The notes beneath the pieces were generated by a model that saw only the letters and a list, made by a program, of their open reading frames with translations, was not told the origin of the DNA and ran no database searches. From Shewanella indica (lineage in GTDB: Bacteria > Pseudomonadota > Gammaproteobacteria > Enterobacterales > Shewanellaceae): 64,000 bases of DNA. Below, in pieces: positions 18,475-25,935 of this stretch. Both the position numbers and the translations under genes were made by a program. The stretch lies in the NCBI RefSeq assembly GCF_002836975.1, contig NZ_NIJK01000029.1:1-64000 (forward strand), given 5' to 3'. Positions within the stretch are counted from its first letter, which is position 1. Each line of letters begins with the position of its first letter.

Positions 18475-19791
18475 ATGAAATTCAAGATCCGCACTTTATG
18501 CGCGGCGTTAACGCTCGCAGTTTCTGCCCCGGCCGTTCAAGCCGACGATTTACTTCAGATATATCAGCAGGCATTAACCAATGATCCAGTGGTGCTCCAG
18601 GCCAAGGCCCAAAGAGACCAGTTGTATGAAAAAATTGAAGAAAGTCGTGCGCCTCTGCTGCCGACTATCAGTGCCAATGTTGGTTATGACAAAGCCTGGA
18701 ACGATCCTTCTGATGACACCAGTGGCCTGACAGGTGCAATCAAGCTTAACCAGGTCATCTATAATCATTCTGCCTGGGTCGGTTTAAGCCTGGCGGAGAA
18801 AGCCGCATCACAGGCCGACGCCGTCTATGCTTCAGCTCTGCAAACACTGATCACCCGGGTAACAACCGCTTACTTTGACGTGTTGGCCGCCAAGGATAAT
18901 TACGAGTTCAAAGGCGCCGAGAAGCGTGCCATTGAGCGGCAGTTGGAGCAAACCAAACAGCGCTTTGCTGTTGGTCTAACAGCCATTACCGATGTCCATG
19001 AAGCACAGGCTCAGTATGACCTGGCGACCGCAGCCGAAATCCTGGCCGAGAACGAGTTGATCAACAGCTATGAAGCCCTGCGTGAAATCACCGGCATAGA
19101 TCACAAGAGCATCGACATTCTGGATACAGACCGTTTCTCTGCGGCCAGCCCAACTCCAGCCATGCCAAACGATTGGCTTAAAATGGCCGAGACCAACAGT
19201 GTCGATCTGCTGACCCAGCGTATCGGTAAAGATATCGCTCAGGAAACCATCAGCCTCTATAAAGCCGGCCATATGCCGTCTCTGAGCCTGAATGCCGGTT
19301 ATACCAAGGGCCTGGAGCAAGAAATCGGCAGTCAGAATCAACCTGACTTCGATAACGGTACCGTAGGCGTTAACCTGAGCGTGCCTATCTTTGAAGGTTT
19401 CAAAGTCAGCTCTCAGGTGAAACAAGCGCAATATGCCTATGTTGAAGCCAGTCAGAGATTGGAGCAGACCTACCGCCAGGTAGTCAAAAATGTTCGCAAC
19501 AACTTCAACAATGTTGGTGCTTCTATCAGCTCTATCAAAGCCTATGAGCAGTCAGTGCTCTCTTCCGAAAGTGCATTGAAAGCCACTCAAGCCGGTTTTG
19601 AAGTAGGTACCCGTACCATAGTTGACGTGCTGAACCGTACCCGGGATCTGTATGATTCCAAACGCCAGCTGTCCAACGCCCGTTACGGCTATATCAAGTC
19701 GATATTGGCACTGAAGCAGGCCACAGGCACCCTGAATGAAGATGACGTCATCTCAATCAATAACGGCCTGACAACTCCTGCACAGCAATAA
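18475..19791 (+). CDS. tolC: Outer-membrane efflux channel TolC
   Basis: 438 aa. The trimeric outer-membrane exit duct for tripartite efflux pumps and type I secretion. A cleavable signal peptide (ending AVQA) is followed by two structural repeats of the outer-membrane efflux protein family. Features include an early LLQIYQQALTNDP segment and the conserved GTRTIVDVLNRTRDLYDS segment near the C terminus. AAGGACA gives a good ribosome binding site. Divergence from nudF matches E. coli. A pump partner is not encoded here. Confidence 0.96.
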   Translation: MKFKIRTLCAALTLAVSAPAVQADDLLQIYQQALTNDPVVLQAKAQRDQLYEKIEESRAPLLPTISANVGYDKAWNDPSDDTSGLTGAIKLNQVIYNHSAWVGLSLAEKAASQADAVYASALQTLITRVTTAYFDVLAAKDNYEFKGAEKRAIERQLEQTKQRFAVGLTAITDVHEAQAQYDLATAAEILAENELINSYEALREITGIDHKSIDILDTDRFSAASPTPAMPNDWLKMAETNSVDLLTQRIGKDIAQETISLYKAGHMPSLSLNAGYTKGLEQEIGSQNQPDFDNGTVGVNLSVPIFEGFKVSSQVKQAQYAYVEASQRLEQTYRQVVKNVRNNFNNVGASISSIKAYEQSVLSSESALKATQAGFEVGTRTIVDVLNRTRDLYDSKRQLSNARYGYIKSILALKQATGTLNEDDVISINNGLTTPAQQ

Positions 19792-19807
19792 GCTGGAGCT
19801 CAGCCAA

Positions 19808-19840
19808 TAAAAAAACCGCCAGCTGGCGGTTTTTTTTATT
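19808..19840. terminator. Bidirectional terminator, tolC / barrel protein
   Basis: ACCGCCAGCTGGCGGT hairpin flanked by A6 on the left and T8 on the right. It serves convergent tolC and the gene at 19865. Confidence 0.9.
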
Positions 19841-19864
19841 GTGACTTATCAACGGATAACGGAA

Positions 19865-20602
19865 TTAGAACACCAGTTCCACACCGGCAAAGAAGCCGTC
19901 AAACTGCATATTACTGCTCATGCCGTTGAAGCCGTTTACGTCAAATTTAAAGTCGCGATAGCCGGCACGCACCCGAGTATCCAGCGCCACACCATCAAAC
20001 TCCCAGCCTAGGCCTACTTGGTAGTCATAAACACTGGACTCATTGATACCGGCCAACACATCGGCAAAGGCGTACAGGCCGAAGAAAGGCAGGCCCACCT
20101 CGGCATTGGCATAACCCATGACCACACCGCTGTCGATATCACGCTCTTCCGGATGCCCCTTGTCAGCCACCCGGAAAGAACCATCCATCAACTTATAGGC
20201 ACCACCTACATCCAGAGCAACCAGGTCATTGTCCAGTAGCTCATAGTAGAGGATAAAGTCTGTGTTGCTCAGGTCAGCCGTGGCGTAAACATCACCGCTG
20301 AAGCTGTGGCCGTTGAAGTTGAAGTTGGCATTGCTCATCGCGCCATCTTCTTTCAGGCGGTTTTCGCGGATCTTCAGGTTGGGCAGCAGTGGCACAGGGT
20401 GCTCAACGCTGAACCAAAGGCTGTACTGGGCGGAAGAGTCATAGTTGAACTCCTGCTGCGGCTGGCCTTTCTCGGCGAAAGTACCGCTGGCATCTCCTTT
20501 CCAGTAATCGGCGCCTACCTTAAAGCCTACGACTGTTGCTGCCTGGGCGGAGGTCGCCATCAAAGAAGCCAGCAAGGCTGTCGCCAATAAAGTCTTTTTC
20601 AT
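19865..20602 (-). CDS. TIGR04219-type outer-membrane beta-barrel protein
   Basis: 245 aa with a signal peptide cleaved after AQA. The rest is alternating-hydrophobicity beta strands ending in a C-terminal Phe (VELVF), the signature of an Omp85-assembled barrel. It resembles the TIGR04219 outer-membrane family seen in Shewanella and Vibrio, whose role is unknown. It lies 3 bp downstream of the DUF2333 gene, so the two are very likely one operon. Confidence 0.82.
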   Translation of the reverse strand: MKKTLLATALLASLMATSAQAATVVGFKVGADYWKGDASGTFAEKGQPQQEFNYDSSAQYSLWFSVEHPVPLLPNLKIRENRLKEDGAMSNANFNFNGHSFSGDVYATADLSNTDFILYYELLDNDLVALDVGGAYKLMDGSFRVADKGHPEERDIDSGVVMGYANAEVGLPFFGLYAFADVLAGINESSVYDYQVGLGWEFDGVALDTRVRAGYRDFKFDVNGFNGMSSNMQFDGFFAGVELVF

Positions 20603-20605
20603 AAA

Positions 20606-21577
20606 TTAACCCTGTGAAAGCAAGTTGGTTAAATCAATCACCGCGGCATTGGCGCGGGACACATAGTTGGCCATCACCAAGGAATGGTTGGCCACCAAAC
20701 CGAATCCGGAACCGTTGAGGATCATTGGGCTCCAGACTGTTTGCTGAGTCGCTTCCAGTTCACGGATGATCTGTTTGAGACTCACTTCGGCATTCTTTTT
20801 CTTCAGTACGTCAGCAAAGTCGACTTCTACCGCCTTCATGAAATTCAGCAAAGCCCAGGCAGAGCCTCTGGATTCATAGAAAACATCGTCTATTTGCCAC
20901 CAGCTGGTCTTAATCTGCTGACTCGCCAGGTTGGGGGTCGACTGACGGGCGGCACTGTCGCCGGCAAGATCGGTATTCAACCTCTCCTGACCCACACTGG
21001 CTGCCAGACGCTGTGACATGCTGCCCAAACGCTTCTGCACCTCTTTCAACCATTCATTGAGGTTATCGGCGCGAGCATAAAACTGAGCATCCGGGTTATT
21101 GGGATCCATCATCCGCGCCCGGTAAACCTTCAATAGCTTGATGGCATCACGATATTCGCTCTCGGCACTGGGCACCAGCCAACTGGTATGCTCGATATTC
21201 AGCTTGGAGTGTGCTTCCAGCAGATCTTTATCGGCTGTGGACTGTGACTGAGAACGGCTGAATTCTTTACGCATGATCAAGGCAAGATCCCGCACCTGTT
21301 CCAAGGCGCCGAATTCAAACGCCGGCATGTTGTCCATCATCACAGAAGGCGGCATCATGTCGTTGGACAACCAACCTCCTTGCTTATCCAGCAAGGTCTC
21401 CATGGTATTTATCAGCGCGCTGGTGGTGGCATAACCTGTTATCTTTTCGCCTTTTTCCGATGTCATCACCTCAGGGGTCAATACATCGGGTTCAATACTC
21501 CACCAAACACTGATGCCGTATGCGATAACGAACACTATGGCCGCAGCACCGACACCTTTTTTCCATGTCATTTGCAT
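20606..21577 (-). CDS. DUF2333 family inner-membrane protein
   Basis: 323 aa. One N-terminal membrane anchor (residues 7-26) is followed by a periplasmic, mostly helical domain with a PPSVMMDNMPAFEFGALEQVRD segment typical of DUF2333. Function unknown. ATG 21577 has AGGAG 8 nt upstream. Gene order PCuAC chaperone - DUF2333 - barrel suggests an envelope unit. Confidence 0.82.
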   Translation of the reverse strand: MQMTWKKGVGAAAIVFVIAYGISVWWSIEPDVLTPEVMTSEKGEKITGYATTSALINTMETLLDKQGGWLSNDMMPPSVMMDNMPAFEFGALEQVRDLALIMRKEFSRSQSQSTADKDLLEAHSKLNIEHTSWLVPSAESEYRDAIKLLKVYRARMMDPNNPDAQFYARADNLNEWLKEVQKRLGSMSQRLAASVGQERLNTDLAGDSAARQSTPNLASQQIKTSWWQIDDVFYESRGSAWALLNFMKAVEVDFADVLKKKNAEVSLKQIIRELEATQQTVWSPMILNGSGFGLVANHSLVMANYVSRANAAVIDLTNLLSQG

Positions 21578-21589
21578 CCCGGGTTCTCC

Positions 21590-22057
21590 TTAATGATGGT
21601 GATGATGATGCTCTTGGGCTGCAGGAGCATCATGGGGGGATTTTACTTCGAGTTCGATATTGAGGGTTTCACCATTGGCAAAACTCAGTGTCATAGGCAC
21701 TTTTTGCCCCAACTGCAACGGCGCCTTGAGGCCCATAATCATAATGTGATCGCCACTGCTTTGCAGCGTCAACTGACCATGCTCAGGCAGCGGGAAAGCC
21801 GCCACATGGCGCATTTTAACCAGGCCATCTTCTTCGATCAGGGTATGCAGCATGGCTTCACGGGCCGCAGGGGTGCTGGCAGAAACCAGCTCAGTCGCCG
21901 CGCCATGGTTGCTGAGTGTCAGATACGCCGCCGTATTGGGAACAGAAGCGGGCATGGCCCGGATATATCCTTGTTCGAGCATTATGTTCGAGGCGAAGGC
22001 GCTGGCACTGATACCGGCCAGCAAGATAACTTTAAACAGTTGTTTGAATATCGCCAT
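21590..22057 (-). CDS. PCuAC-family periplasmic copper chaperone with a C-terminal His6
   Basis: 155 aa with a signal peptide. The PCuAC copper motif H-x10-M-x21-H-x-M is exact: H71, M82, H104 and M106. Such proteins carry Cu(I) to cytochrome c oxidase CuA or CuB sites. The protein ends in six consecutive histidines (150-155), an extra metal-binding tail encoded by CAT/CAC codons. It is upstream of the DUF2333 gene by 12 bp. No oxidase gene is nearby. Confidence 0.92.
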   Translation of the reverse strand: MAIFKQLFKVILLAGISASAFASNIMLEQGYIRAMPASVPNTAAYLTLSNHGAATELVSASTPAAREAMLHTLIEEDGLVKMRHVAAFPLPEHGQLTLQSSGDHIMIMGLKAPLQLGQKVPMTLSFANGETLNIELEVKSPHDAPAAQEHHHHHH

Positions 22058-22109
22058 CTATGTCTTAAACTCCATGTAAAACCCATTTCGTCAGTAAAGG
22101 AAACAACGA

Positions 22110-22850
22110 ATGAGCACGATTCAGGTTCAGGATGAGCAGGGTGTACGTATCATACGTTTTAACCGCCCGGATAAACGTAACGCCCTCGATCTCGATATGT
22201 ATAAGCAGCTTACAGAATACCTGATCCAGGGGGAAGCGGACAACGAGATCCGCGCCTTTCTGCTGACAGGCAGTGAAAACTGCTTTACTTCAGGCAATGA
22301 TGTGGCTGATTTTCTCAAGCAGCCGGATCTGGGGCCCAACCACCCTGCAGTGCGATTTCTCTTTTGCCTGCTGGAGCTGAAAAAGCCCTTGGTCGCCGCT
22401 GTCAGCGGAGCCGCTGTCGGGATCGGCACCACGCTATTGCTGCATTGTGACCTGGTCTATGCCGATAATACAGCCCAGTTCCGCTTGCCCTTTATCGACC
22501 TGGCACTGGTGCCTGAAGCCGGCTCCAGCCTGCTACTGCCTGAATTGGTCGGCTATCAAAAGGCCTCTGAGCTGCTGTTGCTGGGCGAGAGTTTCGATGC
22601 CGAAACGGCGCTGGATCTCAAACTCATCAACCGCATGTTGAGTCCGGTGGAACTCTTACCTTATGCGCTGGAAAAGGCCAAAGCCTTGGCTTCCAAGCCA
22701 CCTCAGGCGCTGCAACTCACCAGACAACTTATGCGGCCACACAAGAGCCGGGTACAACACCAGATGCATCAGGAGTTGGAACTCTTCGGCCAGCGTCTGC
22801 AGAGCGATGAAGCCAAAGCGGTTTTCCGCCAGTTTCTCAACAAAGGTTAA
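22110..22850 (+). CDS. Enoyl-CoA hydratase/isomerase family protein
   Basis: 246 aa. A crotonase-fold protein with the oxyanion-hole segments CFTSGNDVADF (near residue 67) and AVSGAAVGIGTTLLLHCDL (near 98-116). The position usually holding the first hydratase Glu is occupied within this second region by a Gly/Ile-rich stretch, so an isomerase or another crotonase activity is equally possible. The start has AAAGGAAA upstream. It stands alone, divergent from the PCuAC gene. Confidence 0.85.
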   Translation: MSTIQVQDEQGVRIIRFNRPDKRNALDLDMYKQLTEYLIQGEADNEIRAFLLTGSENCFTSGNDVADFLKQPDLGPNHPAVRFLFCLLELKKPLVAAVSGAAVGIGTTLLLHCDLVYADNTAQFRLPFIDLALVPEAGSSLLLPELVGYQKASELLLLGESFDAETALDLKLINRMLSPVELLPYALEKAKALASKPPQALQLTRQLMRPHKSRVQHQMHQELELFGQRLQSDEAKAVFRQFLNKG

Positions 22851-22912
22851 ATCATCGAAGCTGAATCCAATGTTGCTGCGACTGGGCTGACATCAAGCCA
22901 GTTGCAGCAACA

Positions 22913-23287
22913 CTACTCCTGCCATTGACTGGACTTGCCTATTCCCCATACTGCCAATGCCAAAACCAGCACCGGCCAAATCATTGCAAAGCCGCTGATA
23001 AACATCAGTAATGCCGCAGCAACACAAAGTACGCACACCACTGCCAACACACTGAAAGTCATTGCGGCCCACACCAATGCCAACATCGCGGTTATCAGGG
23101 TCAACACCCAGCTCCAATTTTCGGCATCCAGCCATAAAAACGGGCTACCCCAGATCCCCACTGACATAAACTCGCGGCTGAGCAGAGAGACCATAAGGAT
23201 CAGCGCGCCGACTATGCTCCACACCAGTAACTGAGACAGCAACCTATATCTTCTGTGCTTGTTTCGACTCTTGTTATACATACTCAT
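22913..23287 (-). CDS. Membrane protein of unknown function in the PspC operon
   Basis: 124 aa with a basic N terminus (SRNKHRRYR) and about four hydrophobic helices. I do not recognise a family. The start ATG 23287 overlaps the pspC stop as ATGA, so it is translationally coupled to pspC. Longer upstream starts would run through pspC in another frame and are rejected. Last gene of the sigma-54 operon. Confidence 0.75.
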   Translation of the reverse strand: MSMYNKSRNKHRRYRLLSQLLVWSIVGALILMVSLLSREFMSVGIWGSPFLWLDAENWSWVLTLITAMLALVWAAMTFSVLAVVCVLCVAAALLMFISGFAMIWPVLVLALAVWGIGKSSQWQE

Positions 23288-23478
23288 TTCACCCACTTGG
23301 GCCACAACAGTGCCAGGGCAAAGTAAGCCGTCACTCCGAGCAATGGGTGCATCAGAGTGATGACTGCGGCAACAATGCGGGTCCAGAATACCGACCAGCC
23401 AAAACGCTCGGCCATATCGCGGCATAGGCCACAGACGATGGAAGAATTTCCCTTGAGTGTGCGTTCCAAATCAAACAT
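23284..23478 (-). CDS. pspC: PspC domain protein
   Basis: 64 aa, essentially only the PspC domain: an N-terminal LKGNSSIVCGLCRDMAERFGW segment with the family's GVCGGIA-like stretch, then one or two hydrophobic helices. PspC proteins sit in the inner membrane and take part in the phage-shock response to loss of membrane integrity. Canonical PspC is longer (about 120 aa), so this is a short version. No pspA, pspB or pspF is in the window. The start lies 12 bp after the stop of the small gene upstream. Confidence 0.85.
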   Translation of the reverse strand: MFDLERTLKGNSSIVCGLCRDMAERFGWSVFWTRIVAAVITLMHPLLGVTAYFALALLWPKWVK

Positions 23479-23490
23479 AACTGACTCCGA

Positions 23491-23598
23491 TTATCTCGTT
23501 AACTGTATCTGCCGGGCACCGCAGGCTAACAACGCCATCAGGGTGTAACCAAGCAACGGCAGAAACATCAGTAGTGCCAAAGTGCTATTTATCCACAT
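23491..23598 (-). CDS. 35-aa membrane peptide in the PspC operon
   Basis: A short open frame of 35 codons with GAGGTG 4-5 nt before ATG 23598. The peptide starts MWINSTLALLMFLPLLGY, has one hydrophobic helix (about residues 5-26) and a short basic tail (GARQIQLTR). It fills the gap between the 99-aa gene (stop 23606) and pspC (start 23478), all on one strand. This position and the ribosome binding site are the evidence that it is real. It resembles the many small envelope-stress membrane peptides in shape only. Confidence 0.65.
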   Translation of the reverse strand: MWINSTLALLMFLPLLGYTLMALLACGARQIQLTR

Positions 23599-23605
23599 AG
23601 GCACC

Positions 23606-23905
23606 TCAATCCTTGGCTTGGGTCAGAACACTGGTCTCCACGGGTAACTCGGTGATCTGACTCAGGGTTTCTTGAGTCATCTCGTCGCTCAGTTGGGCCA
23701 CGCTACGCTCCAGTTCCTGTTGCAGAGAGGCCAGCATTTCGCGCTTGGCACTGAGCAACATGGTCTGAGCCTGCTGACTCAGGTTCTGTTCAACAGCACT
23801 GAAGATAGGTTGGGTAGGCAGTACATCGGCCTGGGCTGAAACACTGGCTGAAGCCATAACAACGCCAAGAAACAGAGATTGAATAGTCAGGTTGGAAGTT
23901 TTCAT
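23606..23905 (-). CDS. Small secreted helical protein heading the PspC operon
   Basis: 99 aa. A signal peptide is cleaved near AQA (residue 27), leaving about 70 residues rich in Gln, Leu, Ser and Glu that should form amphipathic helices (AKREMLASLQQELERS). I know no family. ATG 23905 is preferred to the ATG three codons upstream, which touches the GGG of the ribosome binding site. It is the first gene after the sigma-54 promoter at 23959-23974. Confidence 0.75.
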   Translation of the reverse strand: MKTSNLTIQSLFLGVVMASASVSAQADVLPTQPIFSAVEQNLSQQAQTMLLSAKREMLASLQQELERSVAQLSDEMTQETLSQITELPVETSVLTQAKD

Positions 23906-23958
23906 GCTTGTCATCCCTTTCTGGTTAAGCTGAACGGGTCAGCGGTCAAGATGACTAA

Positions 23959-23974
23959 TTCAAAGGGCGTGCCA
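23959..23974 (-). promoter_or_regulatory. Sigma-54 promoter of the PspC operon
   Basis: On the minus strand TGGCACG-N4-TTGAA matches the sigma-54 consensus TGGCACG-N4-TTGCW except at one base of the -12 element. The predicted start is near 23948, giving a leader of about 43 nt to ATG 23905. From memory, the E. coli pspA promoter has the same TTGGCACGC core. The match plus a pspC gene downstream points to PspF-type control. Confidence 0.75.
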
Positions 23975-23992
23975 ACTGGGAAAAGTTTCGAT

Positions 23993-24005
23993 TAAGGATA
24001 TGATA
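23993..24005 (-). promoter_or_regulatory. Candidate IHF site upstream of the sigma-54 promoter
   Basis: TATCATATCCTTA on the minus strand fits the IHF consensus WATCAANNNNTTR with one mismatch. It lies about 45-57 bp before the predicted start, where IHF bends DNA to bring an enhancer-binding protein to sigma-54 polymerase. Confidence 0.4.
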
Positions 24006-24017
24006 TTAAATGAAATA

Positions 24018-24058
24018 AAAATAAAAACGGCCAATCATTAACACAGAATGACTGACCG
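24018..24058 (-). terminator. Intrinsic terminator downstream of dusA
   Basis: Read on the minus strand, a 12-bp stem (24047-24058 with 24028-24039, two mismatches) is followed by TTTTTATTTTTATTT. It lies 90 bp past the dusA stop and just upstream of the sigma-54 operon control region. Confidence 0.75.
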
Positions 24059-24147
24059 TGACAGCACAAAAATACAGCAATTTCCTATCTGTTGGTAAAA
24101 AGCACTATCACCATAGCGATTTTCACCACTCGGGTATTACAGCAAGG

Positions 24148-25131
24148 TCAAACCCCGCTGTGCATCATTTCACGGGCCTTAAGCAGCACTTCTATGCCGG
24201 CACCCGGCTTGTGGGCATTCTCGCTCAGATGACGGCGCCAACTGCGAGAGCCGGGGATCCCCTGATACAGGCCTGTCATGTGTCTGCTGATATGATTCAA
24301 GCGGCCACCCGACTGCAAATGAGCTTCCACATAGGGCAACATGGCATCCACCACCTGATCGCGACTCATAACCTGGCTATCGAGGCCAAAGATCTTCTGA
24401 TCCACCTCGGCCAGCAGATAGGGATTTTGGTAGGCTTCGCGCCCCACCATCACCCCATCCAGCAGGGCCAGATGAGCATGCATCTCTTCAAAGCTCTTGA
24501 TACCACCATTGATGCTGATATGCAGGCCGGGAAAATCCTGCTTCAATTGATAAACCCTGGGATAATCCAATGGCGGGATCTCACGGTTTTCCTTGGGACT
24601 AAGCCCCTGCAACCAGGCCTTGCGGGCATGAACGATAAAAGTATCGCAGCCGGCAGCACTCACCTTGGTAATGAAGTCACAAAGAAATTCGTAGGAATCC
24701 TTATCGTCTATGCCGATACGGGTCTTGACCGTCACAGGGATATCCACCTTCTGGCGCATGGCATCGACGCAATGGGCCACCAGCTCGGGTTCTTCCATCA
24801 AACAAGCGCCAAAGCGGCCGTTCTGTACTCTATCCGAAGGGCACCCCACATTGAGGTTAACTTCGTCATACCCCCTTTGCCGGGCGATTTCGGCGCAGCG
24901 GGCCAGATCCTCAACATTGGAGCCACCCAATTGCAATGCCAACGGATGCTCTTCCTGGTTATAAGCCAGATAATCGCCCTTGCCATGCAGTATCGCGCCT
25001 GTGGTCACCATCTCAGTGTAGAGCAGAGTCTGACTCGACATCAGCCGGGCAAAGTAACGATAATGGCGGTCCGTCCAATCCAACATGGGGGCAATGGAAA
25101 AACGGCGGTTGGCATCGATAGGGCTTGGCAT
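24148..25131 (-). CDS. dusA: tRNA-dihydrouridine(20/20a) synthase
   Basis: 327 aa. An FMN-dependent enzyme that reduces U20/U20a in tRNA D loops. The TIM barrel opens with [19 protein letters not shown]. The catalytic Cys is in [21 protein letters not shown], whose second Cys corresponds to the proton donor. The INGGIKS motif binds the FMN phosphate. Length and motifs match DusA rather than DusB or DusC. The gene stands alone, with a terminator downstream. Confidence 0.96.
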   Translation of the reverse strand: MPSPIDANRRFSIAPMLDWTDRHYRYFARLMSSQTLLYTEMVTTGAILHGKGDYLAYNQEEHPLALQLGGSNVEDLARCAEIARQRGYDEVNLNVGCPSDRVQNGRFGACLMEEPELVAHCVDAMRQKVDIPVTVKTRIGIDDKDSYEFLCDFITKVSAAGCDTFIVHARKAWLQGLSPKENREIPPLDYPRVYQLKQDFPGLHISINGGIKSFEEMHAHLALLDGVMVGREAYQNPYLLAEVDQKIFGLDSQVMSRDQVVDAMLPYVEAHLQSGGRLNHISRHMTGLYQGIPGSRSWRRHLSENAHKPGAGIEVLLKAREMMHSGV

Positions 25132-25264
25132 TCACAGATCCGGTACGCAAAAAATGGGCCGCTATTTTACCCTCTGCGGCCATAAAACGACAGCCGCAGA
25201 TAAATCCCGCTCATAAACCCGAATCAAAGGTCATTCTTTTGCCGCCGAAGACTTTTGACCCGAG

Positions 25265-25909
25265 TTACTCAAACTCTGTCTCTATCCCGGCATAAATCAA
25301 CAACATTTCAGCCAGCGAGCTCACCTGCATGCCCTTCATCAGGTTGGATCTGTGGATCTCCACTGTGCGCATGGCGATGCAGAGTTCGTCGGCTATCTGC
25401 TGGTTCTTATAGCCCTTGGCGATGAGATGCAATATCTCTTTCTCCCTCGGAGTCAGCGCCTGGTAGATGCCTTGCAGCTTTCGGCGCTTGGCGATTTCGG
25501 CAGAGTGACTCAGCGCCTTGGTGACCGCCTCGGCCAGGCGAGCGCCATCGGCGGGTTTTTGAAAAAAGTCCACCGCGCCGGATTTAAGTGCATCCACCGC
25601 CAGCGGCACGTCGCCATGGCCGGTGAGAAAGATCACCGCCAGCGGGCTATTACGCTCGTTGAGCAGTTGCTGCAGCTGCGCCCCACTGAGCCCTGGCATA
25701 CGCATATCGAGGATCAGGCAGCCGGGCAGATCCAACAGCTGCGCCTTGAGAAAATGCTCGGCATCTTCAAAGGCCTGCACCTCAAAACCATAGCCTTCCA
25801 GCATAAACCCCAACGAGCGCCGCACCGAATCATCGTCATCCACCAGATAGACTGACTGACGCTTGTCATCGGTTGGTGAACTGTTTTGGGCCGCAAATTG
25901 TCCCGGCAT
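25265..25909 (-). CDS. ttrR: Tetrathionate response regulator TtrR
   Basis: 214 aa. A receiver domain (phosphate-accepting Asp in CLILDMRMPG, near residue 68) is followed by a LuxR/FixJ-type helix-turn-helix (LTPREKEILHLIAKGYKNQQIA). It is the partner of TtrS and should activate ttrBCA when tetrathionate is present. ATG 25909 has AAGGAGA at good spacing, and the longer frame upstream runs within ttrS. It begins 26 bp after ttrS ends. Confidence 0.93.
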   Translation of the reverse strand: MPGQFAAQNSSPTDDKRQSVYLVDDDDSVRRSLGFMLEGYGFEVQAFEDAEHFLKAQLLDLPGCLILDMRMPGLSGAQLQQLLNERNSPLAVIFLTGHGDVPLAVDALKSGAVDFFQKPADGARLAEAVTKALSHSAEIAKRRKLQGIYQALTPREKEILHLIAKGYKNQQIADELCIAMRTVEIHRSNLMKGMQVSSLAEMLLIYAGIETEFE

Positions 25910-25935
25910 TTTTCTTTCTCCTTGGCAAAACGGGT

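Noticed and set aside
24058-25185. 375-aa plus-strand frame
   Set aside because: Antisense to dusA, whose motifs are complete; low-complexity composition without a recognisable domain.
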